A stretch of 64,000 nucleotides of DNA from a gamma proteobacterium symbiont of Stewartia floridana. Lineage in GTDB: Bacteria; Pseudomonadota; Gammaproteobacteria; Chromatiales; Chromatiaceae. The stretch is from positions 310,001-374,000 of the forward strand of contig NAUB01000024.1 in NCBI GenBank assembly GCA_003676145.1, written 5' to 3'. A program made the translations under genes and the position numbers. The notes below the pieces were generated by a model. That model was not told the DNA's origin. It saw only the letters and a program-made list of their open reading frames with translations, and searched no databases. Within the stretch, counting starts at the first letter, position 1. The number at the start of each line of letters is the position of its first letter. Of this stretch, positions 34,109 through 43,281 are shown one piece after another.

Positions 34109-35413
34109 TTATAAACCGTCTTTTTTGACAACTCTCGAGACCTTCCATGGATTCCATCGGTCTGCATAGGAGGCTTTGTGTATGAACTCCATGATGTAGG
34201 CATAGGTTCTCACGACACGCAGATAGAGACCGGTATAGAGAGGCATCAATGGCAGGTAGAGAAACAGCAGCAGATCCTGCTTGCGCAGGGTTTTTCGCAA
34301 TAACACCGTAGCCACCAGAAACTCAGCGAGGTTGGCCAGGGTATAGAGCAGGTAGTTGACCACAATGATATGTTGCAATAAAGCGCCGTAAAAGAAGATC
34401 ACCTGCGCCACATAGAACCACCACTTGAAATTCAGGAACAGGTTGTAAAAGAGGTTCTCCACCGTTGCGACGAAATTACTCAACCTGAAATTCGATGTCG
34501 GCATCAACACATCGACATGCTTACGGGCACGAAAACGCACCATCGACCTGTCCCAGCGAAATCGCTGCCGGGCCAGTTTTCGGAAACTCGTGGGCACATT
34601 GGTGTAGCAGACCGCATGGGGTTCATGCACCACCTTCAGACCAAGCTTGCGGATCTTCATGGTGATATCACCATCCAGTCCCGGCCCCACATCCCAACCT
34701 CCGAGTCGATCCAGTGTATCGCGACGAAATGCACCATAGGCACCCGCGATGATACGCAGAATACCAAGCATCGATGACACGGTTCGTCCGGTCGATATCC
34801 CTTTGAAATACTCGATTGCCTGAGTTCGGGTTGCCATGGTTTGGCTGAGATTGGCAACCCGGATATCACCACCGACGGCAGCTATATTGGCATCCATATA
34901 AAATGGTAACAGGATGGTCTCGATCGAATCGTAGCGAAGCTCTGAATCCGCATCGAGATGGATGACATACTTACCAGTTGAGTAGTAGAGTGCGGTATTT
35001 GCCGCCGATGCCTTGCCACCCCGCACTTCATTGCGCACATATTGATCGATCTTGCCATCCCTATGCAGCTTCCGGCAGATGATCTCCGTATCATCATCGG
35101 AACCATCATCGACGATCACGATTTCAAGCTTTTTATAGGTTTGTCGGGTCAATGATTCGGCAAGTCTGGGAATGTGCTTGCCTTCATTTTTTCCAGGAAC
35201 GATCACTGAGACCAGTGGCTTTTCGTGAAAAAGCAGCTTCCTGGCTTCAGCACGCCGTTGTTTATTTCGTTTACGTCTTGGCAGATAAAGGGTCAGGATA
35301 AGAACATCAAACACCACATAGCGGGTTAAATCAAACAGGAAGAAGGGCCAGAAGTAGCTGATCAGCTGTGCCGCACTCAGTCCTGTAATGAAGTCCCAGG
35401 TATCATTCAGCAT
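34109..35413 (-). CDS. Processive family-2 glycosyltransferase (polysaccharide synthase)
   Basis: The product is 434 residues: one or two N-terminal membrane helices, then a GT-A domain with 'VSVIVPGKNEG', 'VIVDDGSDDDT' (first Asp), 'HLDADSEL' (DxD), 'GLDGDITM' (acid near the acceptor site) and 'RQRFRWDR', the QxxRW motif of processive synthases such as cellulose, hyaluronan and poly-GlcNAc synthase. Three or four hydrophobic segments follow. It is thus likely to make and extrude a polysaccharide through the inner membrane. It is the last gene of a four-gene operon (11-nt overlap with the TackOD1 gene). The sugar is not deducible. Confidence 0.8.
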   Translation of the reverse strand: MLNDTWDFITGLSAAQLISYFWPFFLFDLTRYVVFDVLILTLYLPRRKRNKQRRAEARKLLFHEKPLVSVIVPGKNEGKHIPRLAESLTRQTYKKLEIVIVDDGSDDDTEIICRKLHRDGKIDQYVRNEVRGGKASAANTALYYSTGKYVIHLDADSELRYDSIETILLPFYMDANIAAVGGDIRVANLSQTMATRTQAIEYFKGISTGRTVSSMLGILRIIAGAYGAFRRDTLDRLGGWDVGPGLDGDITMKIRKLGLKVVHEPHAVCYTNVPTSFRKLARQRFRWDRSMVRFRARKHVDVLMPTSNFRLSNFVATVENLFYNLFLNFKWWFYVAQVIFFYGALLQHIIVVNYLLYTLANLAEFLVATVLLRKTLRKQDLLLFLYLPLMPLYTGLYLRVVRTYAYIMEFIHKASYADRWNPWKVSRVVKKDGL

Positions 35414-36818
35414 GATGTTCGCTTAAAAAGGATTCCAGATACTCGGTCAAATCCAGCGCATTATCCACGTTGACGATTTGTGAGATAATCTCCGGACTGG
35501 CTCCCAGGCTGGCTTTCAGCAACTCCCCCACACCACTACTCAGCCGTCCCTCGACGATCTTTGCATCGTCAGGCGAAGTCTCTGTCAGCAGCATCAGAAA
35601 CATGGACTCATTACGACTACTGATCAGATCGGAACTACGCAACATGGCGTAAAAAAGATTGGCCAGCTCTTCATAAACCTCGCTGGTTCTCTCTCCCAGC
35701 GTAAGATAGATCTCCTCCAAACCTTTGATATCGAGTAACAGCAGACTTGAGTGGGAAACCTTATAGCGACCTATTCTCGCCTTTTCGACAGCGATAAAGC
35801 GTTCGAAAACATCCAGCGGCAATAACTGAAGTCTGCGTTCAAGTATCGAGGCAAAAAGCGAATCCAAACCATAAAGAGCCGCGTTGACACCGAGCATACT
35901 CAGTTTATAGGCTTCGATATTGCGATGAATCTGATTTTCAGGTGGCGCAGTTCGATGACAGTCAAAACAGGTGGTTACAATTTCCGGCTCCTGAAATCGA
36001 TGATCACAACTCCTGCAGTGATACATCATCGAGGGCTTGTCATAGTCGACACCGATATGCCTCAAGGTCTGATCACACTTGGGACAGACCAACCGATCAT
36101 CTTGCCTGAAGTCTGACAGCTCCGCCGTATAGCCACAACGGAAGTGGTGTATCAGGTCATCCGCATCAAGCTCTTCCGACTCACATTGGGGGCAGGTCTC
36201 TTTGAAATTGAGGAACGCACAGCCACAGCTGGCACACTGATGTGTACGGGTTACAAAGCGCGTCTGAACCAGATGTTGTGAGTTGAGAAAATCGAGGGTC
36301 TGCCAGATGCTTTGATCATGGCCACCGAACAAGCTTTCGATACCGGTAAAAGTATAACCGCCACGATTCTGAATCGATGCTATCGGTTCCACCTCTCTGT
36401 CTCTGCTGTAGAGATAGCGGACGACCCGTAGAGCAATATTGGTATCCGCTTTCAAGCGCTGCTCCTGAAGCGCATCGATACGTCGATTAATGGACTCGAC
36501 TTCATCCAACAGCTTGGCAGGCAGCTGTTGCTCCAATTGCTGGGAAGAGATCACAAAATCGACCTGGTCCTGCAGGGATTTCGACACATCTCCACCACGA
36601 TTGATCAGAATCAGAGGCTTCAGATAGACCGCTGGGAGCAATTTCTGCCTTACCAATCCGATTATTCTATAGGCTTCTGATTCACTGCTAACCTCTAAAA
36701 GAAAATAGTCAGCCTCCGCACCCACATCCAGACTGCGCCATTGAGTATCATCTGTAGCCTTTTTGGCAGGCAGATGCAGCGGGTTCTGATCCCCTGTAAT
36801 CAACACTCCTTCGCTCAT
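35403..36818 (-). CDS. TackOD1 zinc-ribbon protein with degenerate GGDEF domain
   Basis: The product has 471 residues. After an N-terminal receiver-like alpha/beta part, residues about 190-300 carry a series of zinc-binding pairs (CASC, CPQC, FRCGY, CPKC, CRSC, CFDC), the TackOD1 type of metal-binding module. Residues about 330-460 follow the GGDEF cyclase fold ('LLLLDIKGLEEIYLTLGE') but the active-site loop reads RNESMF instead of GGDEF, so no cyclase activity is expected. A cytoplasmic regulatory role for the adjacent synthase, perhaps sensing c-di-GMP or a partner, is inferred. It overlaps both neighbours by 11 and 4 nt. Confidence 0.7.
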   Translation of the reverse strand: MSEGVLITGDQNPLHLPAKKATDDTQWRSLDVGAEADYFLLEVSSESEAYRIIGLVRQKLLPAVYLKPLILINRGGDVSKSLQDQVDFVISSQQLEQQLPAKLLDEVESINRRIDALQEQRLKADTNIALRVVRYLYSRDREVEPIASIQNRGGYTFTGIESLFGGHDQSIWQTLDFLNSQHLVQTRFVTRTHQCASCGCAFLNFKETCPQCESEELDADDLIHHFRCGYTAELSDFRQDDRLVCPKCDQTLRHIGVDYDKPSMMYHCRSCDHRFQEPEIVTTCFDCHRTAPPENQIHRNIEAYKLSMLGVNAALYGLDSLFASILERRLQLLPLDVFERFIAVEKARIGRYKVSHSSLLLLDIKGLEEIYLTLGERTSEVYEELANLFYAMLRSSDLISSRNESMFLMLLTETSPDDAKIVEGRLSSGVGELLKASLGASPEIISQIVNVDNALDLTEYLESFLSEHHAE

Positions 36819-37801
36819 CTTTCCCCCTCAACAGTCACTGCCATTCGGTCGAACTCCAGCCACCGTTTTGCCTCGTCGCTATTGATGGGCTTGACCCTTA
36901 GATGCAAAGCGCTCTCTTTTGGTGTGTAGTCATCAAACTTTCTGTCAGGAAAGGGCACGGCAGCCGACTTCAGGCTGGAAACCTCTGCTCGGCTCAGAGT
37001 TCCGTCCGGCAACCTGACATTCACGGATTGCCCGCTCAAAACCGGCAATTGATCATCCGCCCTGGTAAAGGCATCGACCCATACCTCCGGAGTTTCGGGC
37101 ACCAGAATCAGAATCGTCTCTTTTCGGTTGACGATCTCATGCAGATGATAATTAACAGCAATCACATCACCATCCACCGGAGCGGCGATTCGCTCAAAGC
37201 CACAATCTTCAACCTCACTATGGCTTTTCAGTTGCAGCTCCAGCTCCTGCTGCTGTAACTCGATCTCCTGCGCGAGGATTTCAATCTCTACGTCCAACTC
37301 ATCCAGCAGTCTCTGCAGCGACTGGGACTCCGTCTGCTTGCGTCGTTCCAGTTCCAACACCCGGCCAAGACGCCGCTCATCGATCAGCTGCTGTTTCCTC
37401 GCCGCACTCTTATCCCTGCGAAGCTTCAAGCCCTTCAATCTCTGCTTATCCAGCGCAATCGATTGCCGGAGCTTTCTGATCGCCTTATCGGATTTGGCTG
37501 CACACTGCTGGTTGGTTTCAAGCACCACGATTTGCTCACCCGAAACCACCCGATCTCCCGCTTTTACTTTGAGTGTGGCGATGCGTCCACCCTGTAGCGC
37601 GGCAACTCGAACCCGTTCAACGGCCACTTGTCCGTCAACCTTGAATTGGGTAAACCGGGTGAAAGTGAAATAGATCAGATAGATCGCCAGTAGTGCCAGA
37701 AACAGCAGGTAGAGCGCATGCGTCAAGCGAGACCAGATCGACTTGGGCGCCTGCCCTTCCGGTCCGACCACCACAAAACTTTTTTTGTTTCTAATTCTCA
37801 T
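36815..37801 (-). CDS. HlyD-family membrane-fusion adaptor
   Basis: This encodes 328 residues with one N-terminal membrane helix (LYLLFLALLAIYLIYFTF). It has a split lipoyl domain ('GGRIATLKVKAGDRVVSGEQ' and 'IAAPVDGDVIAVNYHLHEIV') enclosing a long alpha-hairpin of about 110 residues, and ends with a beta-barrel domain. The adaptor bridges an inner-membrane machine to an outer-membrane duct. Here its neighbours are a synthase and a TolC-like protein, so it probably plays the Alg44-like role in polysaccharide export. It starts immediately after the stop of the TolC-like gene. Confidence 0.8.
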   Translation of the reverse strand: MRIRNKKSFVVVGPEGQAPKSIWSRLTHALYLLFLALLAIYLIYFTFTRFTQFKVDGQVAVERVRVAALQGGRIATLKVKAGDRVVSGEQIVVLETNQQCAAKSDKAIRKLRQSIALDKQRLKGLKLRRDKSAARKQQLIDERRLGRVLELERRKQTESQSLQRLLDELDVEIEILAQEIELQQQELELQLKSHSEVEDCGFERIAAPVDGDVIAVNYHLHEIVNRKETILILVPETPEVWVDAFTRADDQLPVLSGQSVNVRLPDGTLSRAEVSSLKSAAVPFPDRKFDDYTPKESALHLRVKPINSDEAKRWLEFDRMAVTVEGER

Positions 37802-39871
37802 CTATTGACCATCACTGAGTTGCAGATAACTGTCGAGATCGTGTAGTGCGAACTGCTCAACTCCAAATGCTGAAGCGAGCTCTTCAATGACTGATTCCAG
37901 TTCGACTTCATGCATGAAATCCTCAGGGCGCAAAGCCACCACCACTTTCGCCACCGACAAATGAGGCAATACTTTGGCGAGTCGGCGTTTTAAACTCTCA
38001 ACCCGGTTTATTTCGTAGGCCATGAGATAGACCCGGTCAACATTGCGATCCAGTGTTTGATAATCCTCAGCATCCCAATGCAATGGTACAGACACAGCGA
38101 GTTTCACCTGTTCACCAAGACGTTGCTGAATGTCGCTTATGAGTTGTTGATAGCGATCCAGATAGTTGCGCCTGTTCGGTTTGAAATCCGCTAAGGTATG
38201 AGGCTCCACATCGATATGCAGATAACCGCCGCCTTCCGTTAACTGTTCGAGCCTGTCCAGTAAACCGGCTTGTCTGGATTGTTTCAGCCAGCCGTTATCC
38301 CCTACCAGGGTCTGGATATCAATCCCCTGTTGTTGGGCATCATTCATAAAGTCGATCAGTTTCAGCTCAGGTATCCTGGCACTCCCGCTCAGCACAACCT
38401 TTGAAACACCTTTCGCGCGCAGAAACTCCTGAATCACACCATTCGGCAACTTGATGAAGCTGTCAGACCAGATGTAGATGGAGCGCTCTCCCCGTCTGGC
38501 CCGGTAAAAACTGTTCTTCAATGGTATCGTCTCTACCAGCTCGGTACTGTAGGCAACCCCGGACCGGGCAAACACCCGATGTACCCGGCGATACATCTCT
38601 TCAACAGCACGCATCAACTCCACCGCACCTTCTATTAAGGTTGTCATCTGGGTTACTGCCGACTTGAAACCACCCTCTTGAGGCAACCAGTGGTGTCGCC
38701 CAATGGAGCGGCGTAACTGTTCGTAGGCAGCCAGGTAGCGGTAGTTCTGTTTGACTACCCGCTCCCGCTGTTCCAACAGTTCACCATAGGCCAGCTCGGC
38801 CCGTCTCAGCCGGCGCCTTTGCTCTTCCTTCAGCTCCTGTTCAAGTTCCTTTTTGTGGAGGTCAACCACCGATTCGGAGTAGCGACCACCGGCAAGCGGC
38901 ATGGAAAACGCAGCCCCGACCGTCGCTCCGTTTTCGTCACGATCCTCATCGATGTTGTAGCGCAGATAAAAACGCAATCGCTTGTCGTCGTTGGCAACGC
39001 TCTGCTCATCCAGAATCGAATGCCGTAACTCGACCAATCGTTGCTGTTCCGGGTCATTCGTTATACGCCGCCTGATCTCTGCCATATCCATATCCAGCAG
39101 CGGCGGCATTCCGGCTCCGACCTCGTCCAGTTGGCGATCCAGCCCTCTCTGCAGCATTCGATAGTGTTCCAGGATCGATTTCAGCTCTCTTTGGCTGTCG
39201 AGCAGGTCATCCAGATAGAGCCCCCCCATCAGATAACTCTCTTTCTGCATCGCAAAGAGTTTTGCCAGAAACGCCTCCTTGAGCGTCAGCAACGGCAACC
39301 AGACAGGGGCAAAGCTGTCTCTGGTTGAGTCGTAGCGGCAGTTCTCCAGGGTCTTACGAAGATCGAGTTTCGCCTGTAAGGCCTCGGTCTCTGCTCTTGT
39401 CTCTGCGAGATTGGCGCGGTGCCTTTTTTCCCGATACCCATCCTCGAGTACTCGCCAGGTCAGCCCCACATAGGCGCGTTGCCTGTCTTCGGATTCGAAG
39501 TCCGAATCCCACTCGTCCCGTACACCGGCATCGAAATAGAGGCCCAGATCCTTACGTGAAAGGTCGGCCTCCTTCAACAGGGCCTGTTGCCGGTAGTTTA
39601 CCGATTGGGATCTTTCACAATTCGTCTTCAAAAGATTTCTGGTCGACCGGTCAGACATTTGATGTGAGATCAACTGATCGAGCTGATCGGCCTGCTCGGA
39701 GAGCCATTGCCAATGCAGTTCAGCTTCTTGATCGATTGATGCAGCTGAACTCGGTGTTAGCAGAACTGTCTCTGAATCGGTGGAGTTCCGCTCAGCAGCA
39801 ATTGAGAACAGAGGGGATATCAGGCCAAGGAGTAACAGAAACGGAAGATTTAAACGACTAGAGTGTTTCAC
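37802..39871 (-). CDS. TolC-like outer-membrane protein fused to a GH18-like TIM barrel
   Basis: The product has 689 residues with a Sec signal peptide (ending near SIAA-ER). Residues about 60-430 are alternating coiled-coil helices and short strands ('YVGLTWRVLEDGYREKRHRA', 'AAFSMPLAGGRYSES'), as in TolC/OEP efflux ducts. Residues about 455-685 look like a TIM barrel: 'RSIYIWSDSF', 'VVLSGSARIPELKL', 'GYLHIDVEPH' (a DxE pair as in GH18-type hydrolases), 'LAVSVPLHWD' and 'RVYLMAYEIN'. I know of no standard TolC with such an extension. It could trim or guide a nascent polysaccharide at the periplasmic end of the duct. First gene of the operon. Confidence 0.65.
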   Translation of the reverse strand: MKHSSRLNLPFLLLLGLISPLFSIAAERNSTDSETVLLTPSSAASIDQEAELHWQWLSEQADQLDQLISHQMSDRSTRNLLKTNCERSQSVNYRQQALLKEADLSRKDLGLYFDAGVRDEWDSDFESEDRQRAYVGLTWRVLEDGYREKRHRANLAETRAETEALQAKLDLRKTLENCRYDSTRDSFAPVWLPLLTLKEAFLAKLFAMQKESYLMGGLYLDDLLDSQRELKSILEHYRMLQRGLDRQLDEVGAGMPPLLDMDMAEIRRRITNDPEQQRLVELRHSILDEQSVANDDKRLRFYLRYNIDEDRDENGATVGAAFSMPLAGGRYSESVVDLHKKELEQELKEEQRRRLRRAELAYGELLEQRERVVKQNYRYLAAYEQLRRSIGRHHWLPQEGGFKSAVTQMTTLIEGAVELMRAVEEMYRRVHRVFARSGVAYSTELVETIPLKNSFYRARRGERSIYIWSDSFIKLPNGVIQEFLRAKGVSKVVLSGSARIPELKLIDFMNDAQQQGIDIQTLVGDNGWLKQSRQAGLLDRLEQLTEGGGYLHIDVEPHTLADFKPNRRNYLDRYQQLISDIQQRLGEQVKLAVSVPLHWDAEDYQTLDRNVDRVYLMAYEINRVESLKRRLAKVLPHLSVAKVVVALRPEDFMHEVELESVIEELASAFGVEQFALHDLDSYLQLSDGQ

Positions 39872-40139
39872 TTAAACAGTTAGATATACAGTTGTTTTCA
39901 AGAGTATGGATTGTTGGCCTATGGAGTCAAGTTAACTTTTGAAAACTTAATGTCAAATATTCTTGATGAAGATCGTTTTTAGCACTATTGACCATCGAGA
40001 TCCAGCGACTGAATCCTCTACCAGCGAAGTTGTTGCTACAGCATAATCAACTGCCCTGATAGAAACCGGTCAAGCCAACTATTTCTAACTGCGATTTCAG
40101 AAATAAAATCTATTTCTTAAGACTTTCTTAATATATCAG

Positions 40140-43100
40140 CTATGAAGACTTGGACTCCATCAACGGGTCCCCGGACAGCTTTCTGAAACCTGCTGAGATG
40201 CTGGCCGAGAGATTCTCTCCCAGCACCAAAAGACAGGGCGTCAGAATCAGTGTCAACAGCGTCGCAAATGAGAGGCCGCCTGCAATGGCGCTGGCAAGTT
40301 GGGTCCACCATTGAGTGGATGGTGCACCGAAACTGATAGCGCGGTGAATCAGGTCGATATTCATTGCCAGTACCATCGGCATCAATCCCAATACCGTAGT
40401 GAATGCGGTCAGAAACACCGGGCGCAAGCGTCTACGCCCGGTTGTCAGTGCCGCATTGAAACTGTCCAATCCTTCACGACGCAATCGGTTATAGGTATCG
40501 ATAAGGACGATATTGTTGTTCACCACAATACCGGCCAAAGCGATGATGCCCAAACCAACCATGACCACACCGAACGGTTGCGCAGTAATCAGCAGTCCGA
40601 GCAGAACCCCTGCAGTTGAAAACACAATGGCGGAAAGCACCAGGAACGCCTGATAAATGGAATTGAACTGAATCACCAATACCAGCGCCATCAGAAAGAT
40701 GGCACTGATGAAGGCCCCCATAAGAAAGTTCATGGCTTCTCTCTGGTCTTCATCCTCACCTTTAAAGCTAATCTTTACCATGGCATCCAGATCAGCATCC
40801 GCAATCAGCTGTTGCAGTCCTTTCAACTGGGTGTCGGGCAGCAGTCCTTCCTCCACATCCGCCTGGATGGTAATCACCCGTTGCGCATCGACACGGCGCA
40901 AGTTACCGCTTTTCGCCGCAGGTTGCAGCGTAACGAAATTACTGATCGGCACCATACCTTTTACGGTGGAAACCTTGAGTTGATCCAGCTGACCCAGATT
41001 ACGCTCGCTGTAGGGAAAGCGAATTCTGATATCCACTTCATCATCCGTATCGTCGGGCCGGTACTCGGTTACCTTGATTCCGCTGGTGATCATCTGTACC
41101 GCACTACCCAGCATCGACACACTCGCGCCATAGCGAGCGGCAAGTTCACGATCGACTTCAAGCCGCCAATCGATACCGGGCAGAGGTCGATCATCCTCAA
41201 TGTCCACGTAACCACCCTGGTCAGCCATCAATCCACGTAATTGGGAGACCACTTTGGATACCCGTTCGAACTCTCGACTGCTGAGTTCGATCTGAATCGG
41301 TTTGCCTCCGGATGGACCATTCTCCGCTTTGCGAAACTCAAGCTGAATACCCGGAATGTCTTGTGTGCGTTGACGCATCTCTTCAAGAATTTCAGCAGCC
41401 GGACGTCGTTGGTCCCAGTCGATGAATTCAAGCTGTATGACACCAACTACATCTTCTGCCATATTCTGTCCCTGGGCCGAATTGAAAGAGCGCGCATAGA
41501 CCGAATCAAGCTCAGCAAAGTCCAACACCCGCTGTTCGACCTGGCGCACAATGGCATCTTTTTCATGGACAGAGAGATCACCCCGGGCATGCACCTGTAT
41601 CTGAGCAAACTCCGGTTCAACATCCGGAAAGAACTCCATACCCTTACCAAACTGCGCATAGGAGAGGTAGGCCACAAACATCGCCAACAAGGCGACTCCC
41701 AGGGTCTTTGCCGGATGATGCAGGACCATTGCAAGCAGTTTAGTATAGCGCTGAGTGAAGCTTCCTTCTGCAACTGTGTCGGTCGATTGCCCACGCCGGG
41801 TGATCGTTCCACCCAGCACAGGCACAAACACCAATGCCATTGCCAGCGATGCACTCAAGGCGATAATCACTGTGATCGGCAGATACTTCATAAACTCCCC
41901 AACCAAACCTGGCCAGAACAGCAATGGGGCAAATACCGCCAGGGTGGTCAAAGTGGATGCGGTAATCGGCCAGGACATACGTTTTGCCGCTGACGCATAG
42001 GCCTCCATGGGCGCTTTCCCCTGCTGCATTTTGCGGTCAGCCATTTCAATCACCACGATGGCACCGTCTACCAGCATACCCACCACCAGGATCAGGCTGA
42101 AAAGCACTACGATATTGAGCGTGAAGCCCATTGAGTCGAGTACCAGTATTGCCGCAAGGAATGAACCGGGGATAGCCAATCCGACCAGAACGGCAGACCT
42201 CGGTCCCAATGCGGCGATGATCACGATCATCACCAGAATGATGGCCGAGAGAATGTTATTCTGCAGGTCGCTGAGCATCTCTCTGATCTGGTCCGACTTA
42301 TCCTGCATGTAGGAGACATTCAATCCGGCTGGCCAATGTTTGCGCTCAGCCTCGACAACGTTTCTAACATCAGTGATGGTATCGATGATGTTGGCACCAA
42401 CCCGCTTTTTCACCTCGAGCGTCAATGCGGGTTGGCCATCCACTCGGGCAAAACTCTCTGGATCCTTGAAACTGCGCCGGATGCTCGCCACTTCACCAAA
42501 GGTAATCACCCGATCGCCGTCCACCTTGACCGGCAGTCGTAACACATCATCCAACTCTTCGATGACACCGGGTACCTTGAGCACCAGCCGACCCGCACCT
42601 GTGTCCATCGCCCCGGCGGCAACCAACCGGTTGTTATTCGTCACCATGGAGATCAATTCGTCATATTCGACACCGTAGGTCTCCATGATCGCTGGATCGA
42701 CAACCACCTCGAGCACCGCTTCACGATCACCACCAATCTCCGCTTCCAATACCCCGGGCAGGGCCTCGATTCGATCCTGCAGATCCCTGGCAATATTCAC
42801 CAGACTGCGCTCCGGAATGGGACCGGAGAGGGAGACAGTCAAGACTGGGAACAGAGCGACATTCACCTCTACCACTTCAGGCTCATCTGTCGCATCCGGC
42901 AGCTTCACTTTTGCGATATCGACCTTTTCACGCACATCGGTCAATGCCTGTTTACTGTCAAAGCCTGCGCTGAACTCCAGCTGTACCGAAGCATGCCCTT
43001 CCCCTGCCGTACTCTTCATCTCTTTGAGACCGGCGATGGACTGCAGCTCTTTCTCCATCGGTCTGACCAGCAACCTTTCAGCATCCTCAGGCGAAATGCC

Positions 43101-43259
43101 TTCATGACTCATCGAGACATAGATGATGGGTACGGCAATATCGGGTTCCGACTCTTTTGGTATGCCGTTATAGGCCATCGCGCCGGCAAGCAGAATAAAC
43201 AGCAGCGAGAGCAGAACGGCGCGACTGCGCGAGAAGGCAAGATCGATCAGGTTATTCAT
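40140..43259 (-). CDS. RND-family efflux permease
   Basis: The 1039-residue protein is a complete AcrB-type trimeric pump subunit. It starts with the usual short helix (MNNLIDLAFSRSRAVLLSLL) and has two sets of six membrane segments with large porter loops. The motif 'LILVVGMLVDGAIVVIEMADR' (quoted as landmarks VGMLVDGAIVV and EMADR) contains the proton-relay Asp of TM4. It is the distal gene after its adaptor (15-bp gap). Drugs, metals or lipophiles could be substrates. No outer-membrane channel gene is adjacent, so a shared TolC is needed. Confidence 0.88.
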   Translation of the reverse strand: MNNLIDLAFSRSRAVLLSLLFILLAGAMAYNGIPKESEPDIAVPIIYVSMSHEGISPEDAERLLVRPMEKELQSIAGLKEMKSTAGEGHASVQLEFSAGFDSKQALTDVREKVDIAKVKLPDATDEPEVVEVNVALFPVLTVSLSGPIPERSLVNIARDLQDRIEALPGVLEAEIGGDREAVLEVVVDPAIMETYGVEYDELISMVTNNNRLVAAGAMDTGAGRLVLKVPGVIEELDDVLRLPVKVDGDRVITFGEVASIRRSFKDPESFARVDGQPALTLEVKKRVGANIIDTITDVRNVVEAERKHWPAGLNVSYMQDKSDQIREMLSDLQNNILSAIILVMIVIIAALGPRSAVLVGLAIPGSFLAAILVLDSMGFTLNIVVLFSLILVVGMLVDGAIVVIEMADRKMQQGKAPMEAYASAAKRMSWPITASTLTTLAVFAPLLFWPGLVGEFMKYLPITVIIALSASLAMALVFVPVLGGTITRRGQSTDTVAEGSFTQRYTKLLAMVLHHPAKTLGVALLAMFVAYLSYAQFGKGMEFFPDVEPEFAQIQVHARGDLSVHEKDAIVRQVEQRVLDFAELDSVYARSFNSAQGQNMAEDVVGVIQLEFIDWDQRRPAAEILEEMRQRTQDIPGIQLEFRKAENGPSGGKPIQIELSSREFERVSKVVSQLRGLMADQGGYVDIEDDRPLPGIDWRLEVDRELAARYGASVSMLGSAVQMITSGIKVTEYRPDDTDDEVDIRIRFPYSERNLGQLDQLKVSTVKGMVPISNFVTLQPAAKSGNLRRVDAQRVITIQADVEEGLLPDTQLKGLQQLIADADLDAMVKISFKGEDEDQREAMNFLMGAFISAIFLMALVLVIQFNSIYQAFLVLSAIVFSTAGVLLGLLITAQPFGVVMVGLGIIALAGIVVNNNIVLIDTYNRLRREGLDSFNAALTTGRRRLRPVFLTAFTTVLGLMPMVLAMNIDLIHRAISFGAPSTQWWTQLASAIAGGLSFATLLTLILTPCLLVLGENLSASISAGFRKLSGDPLMESKSS

Positions 43260-43261
43260 TA

Positions 43262-43281
43262 GTGTTAACAGGCCCTAGGAT
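43262..43281. repeat. 20-bp repeat, copy 1
   Basis: GTGTTAACAGGCCCTAGGAT lies between the permease and adaptor genes and overlaps the adaptor stop codon. The same 20-mer with one change occurs at 49446-49465, outside any gene. It contains the small palindromes GTTAAC and CCTAGG. Confidence 0.45.
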
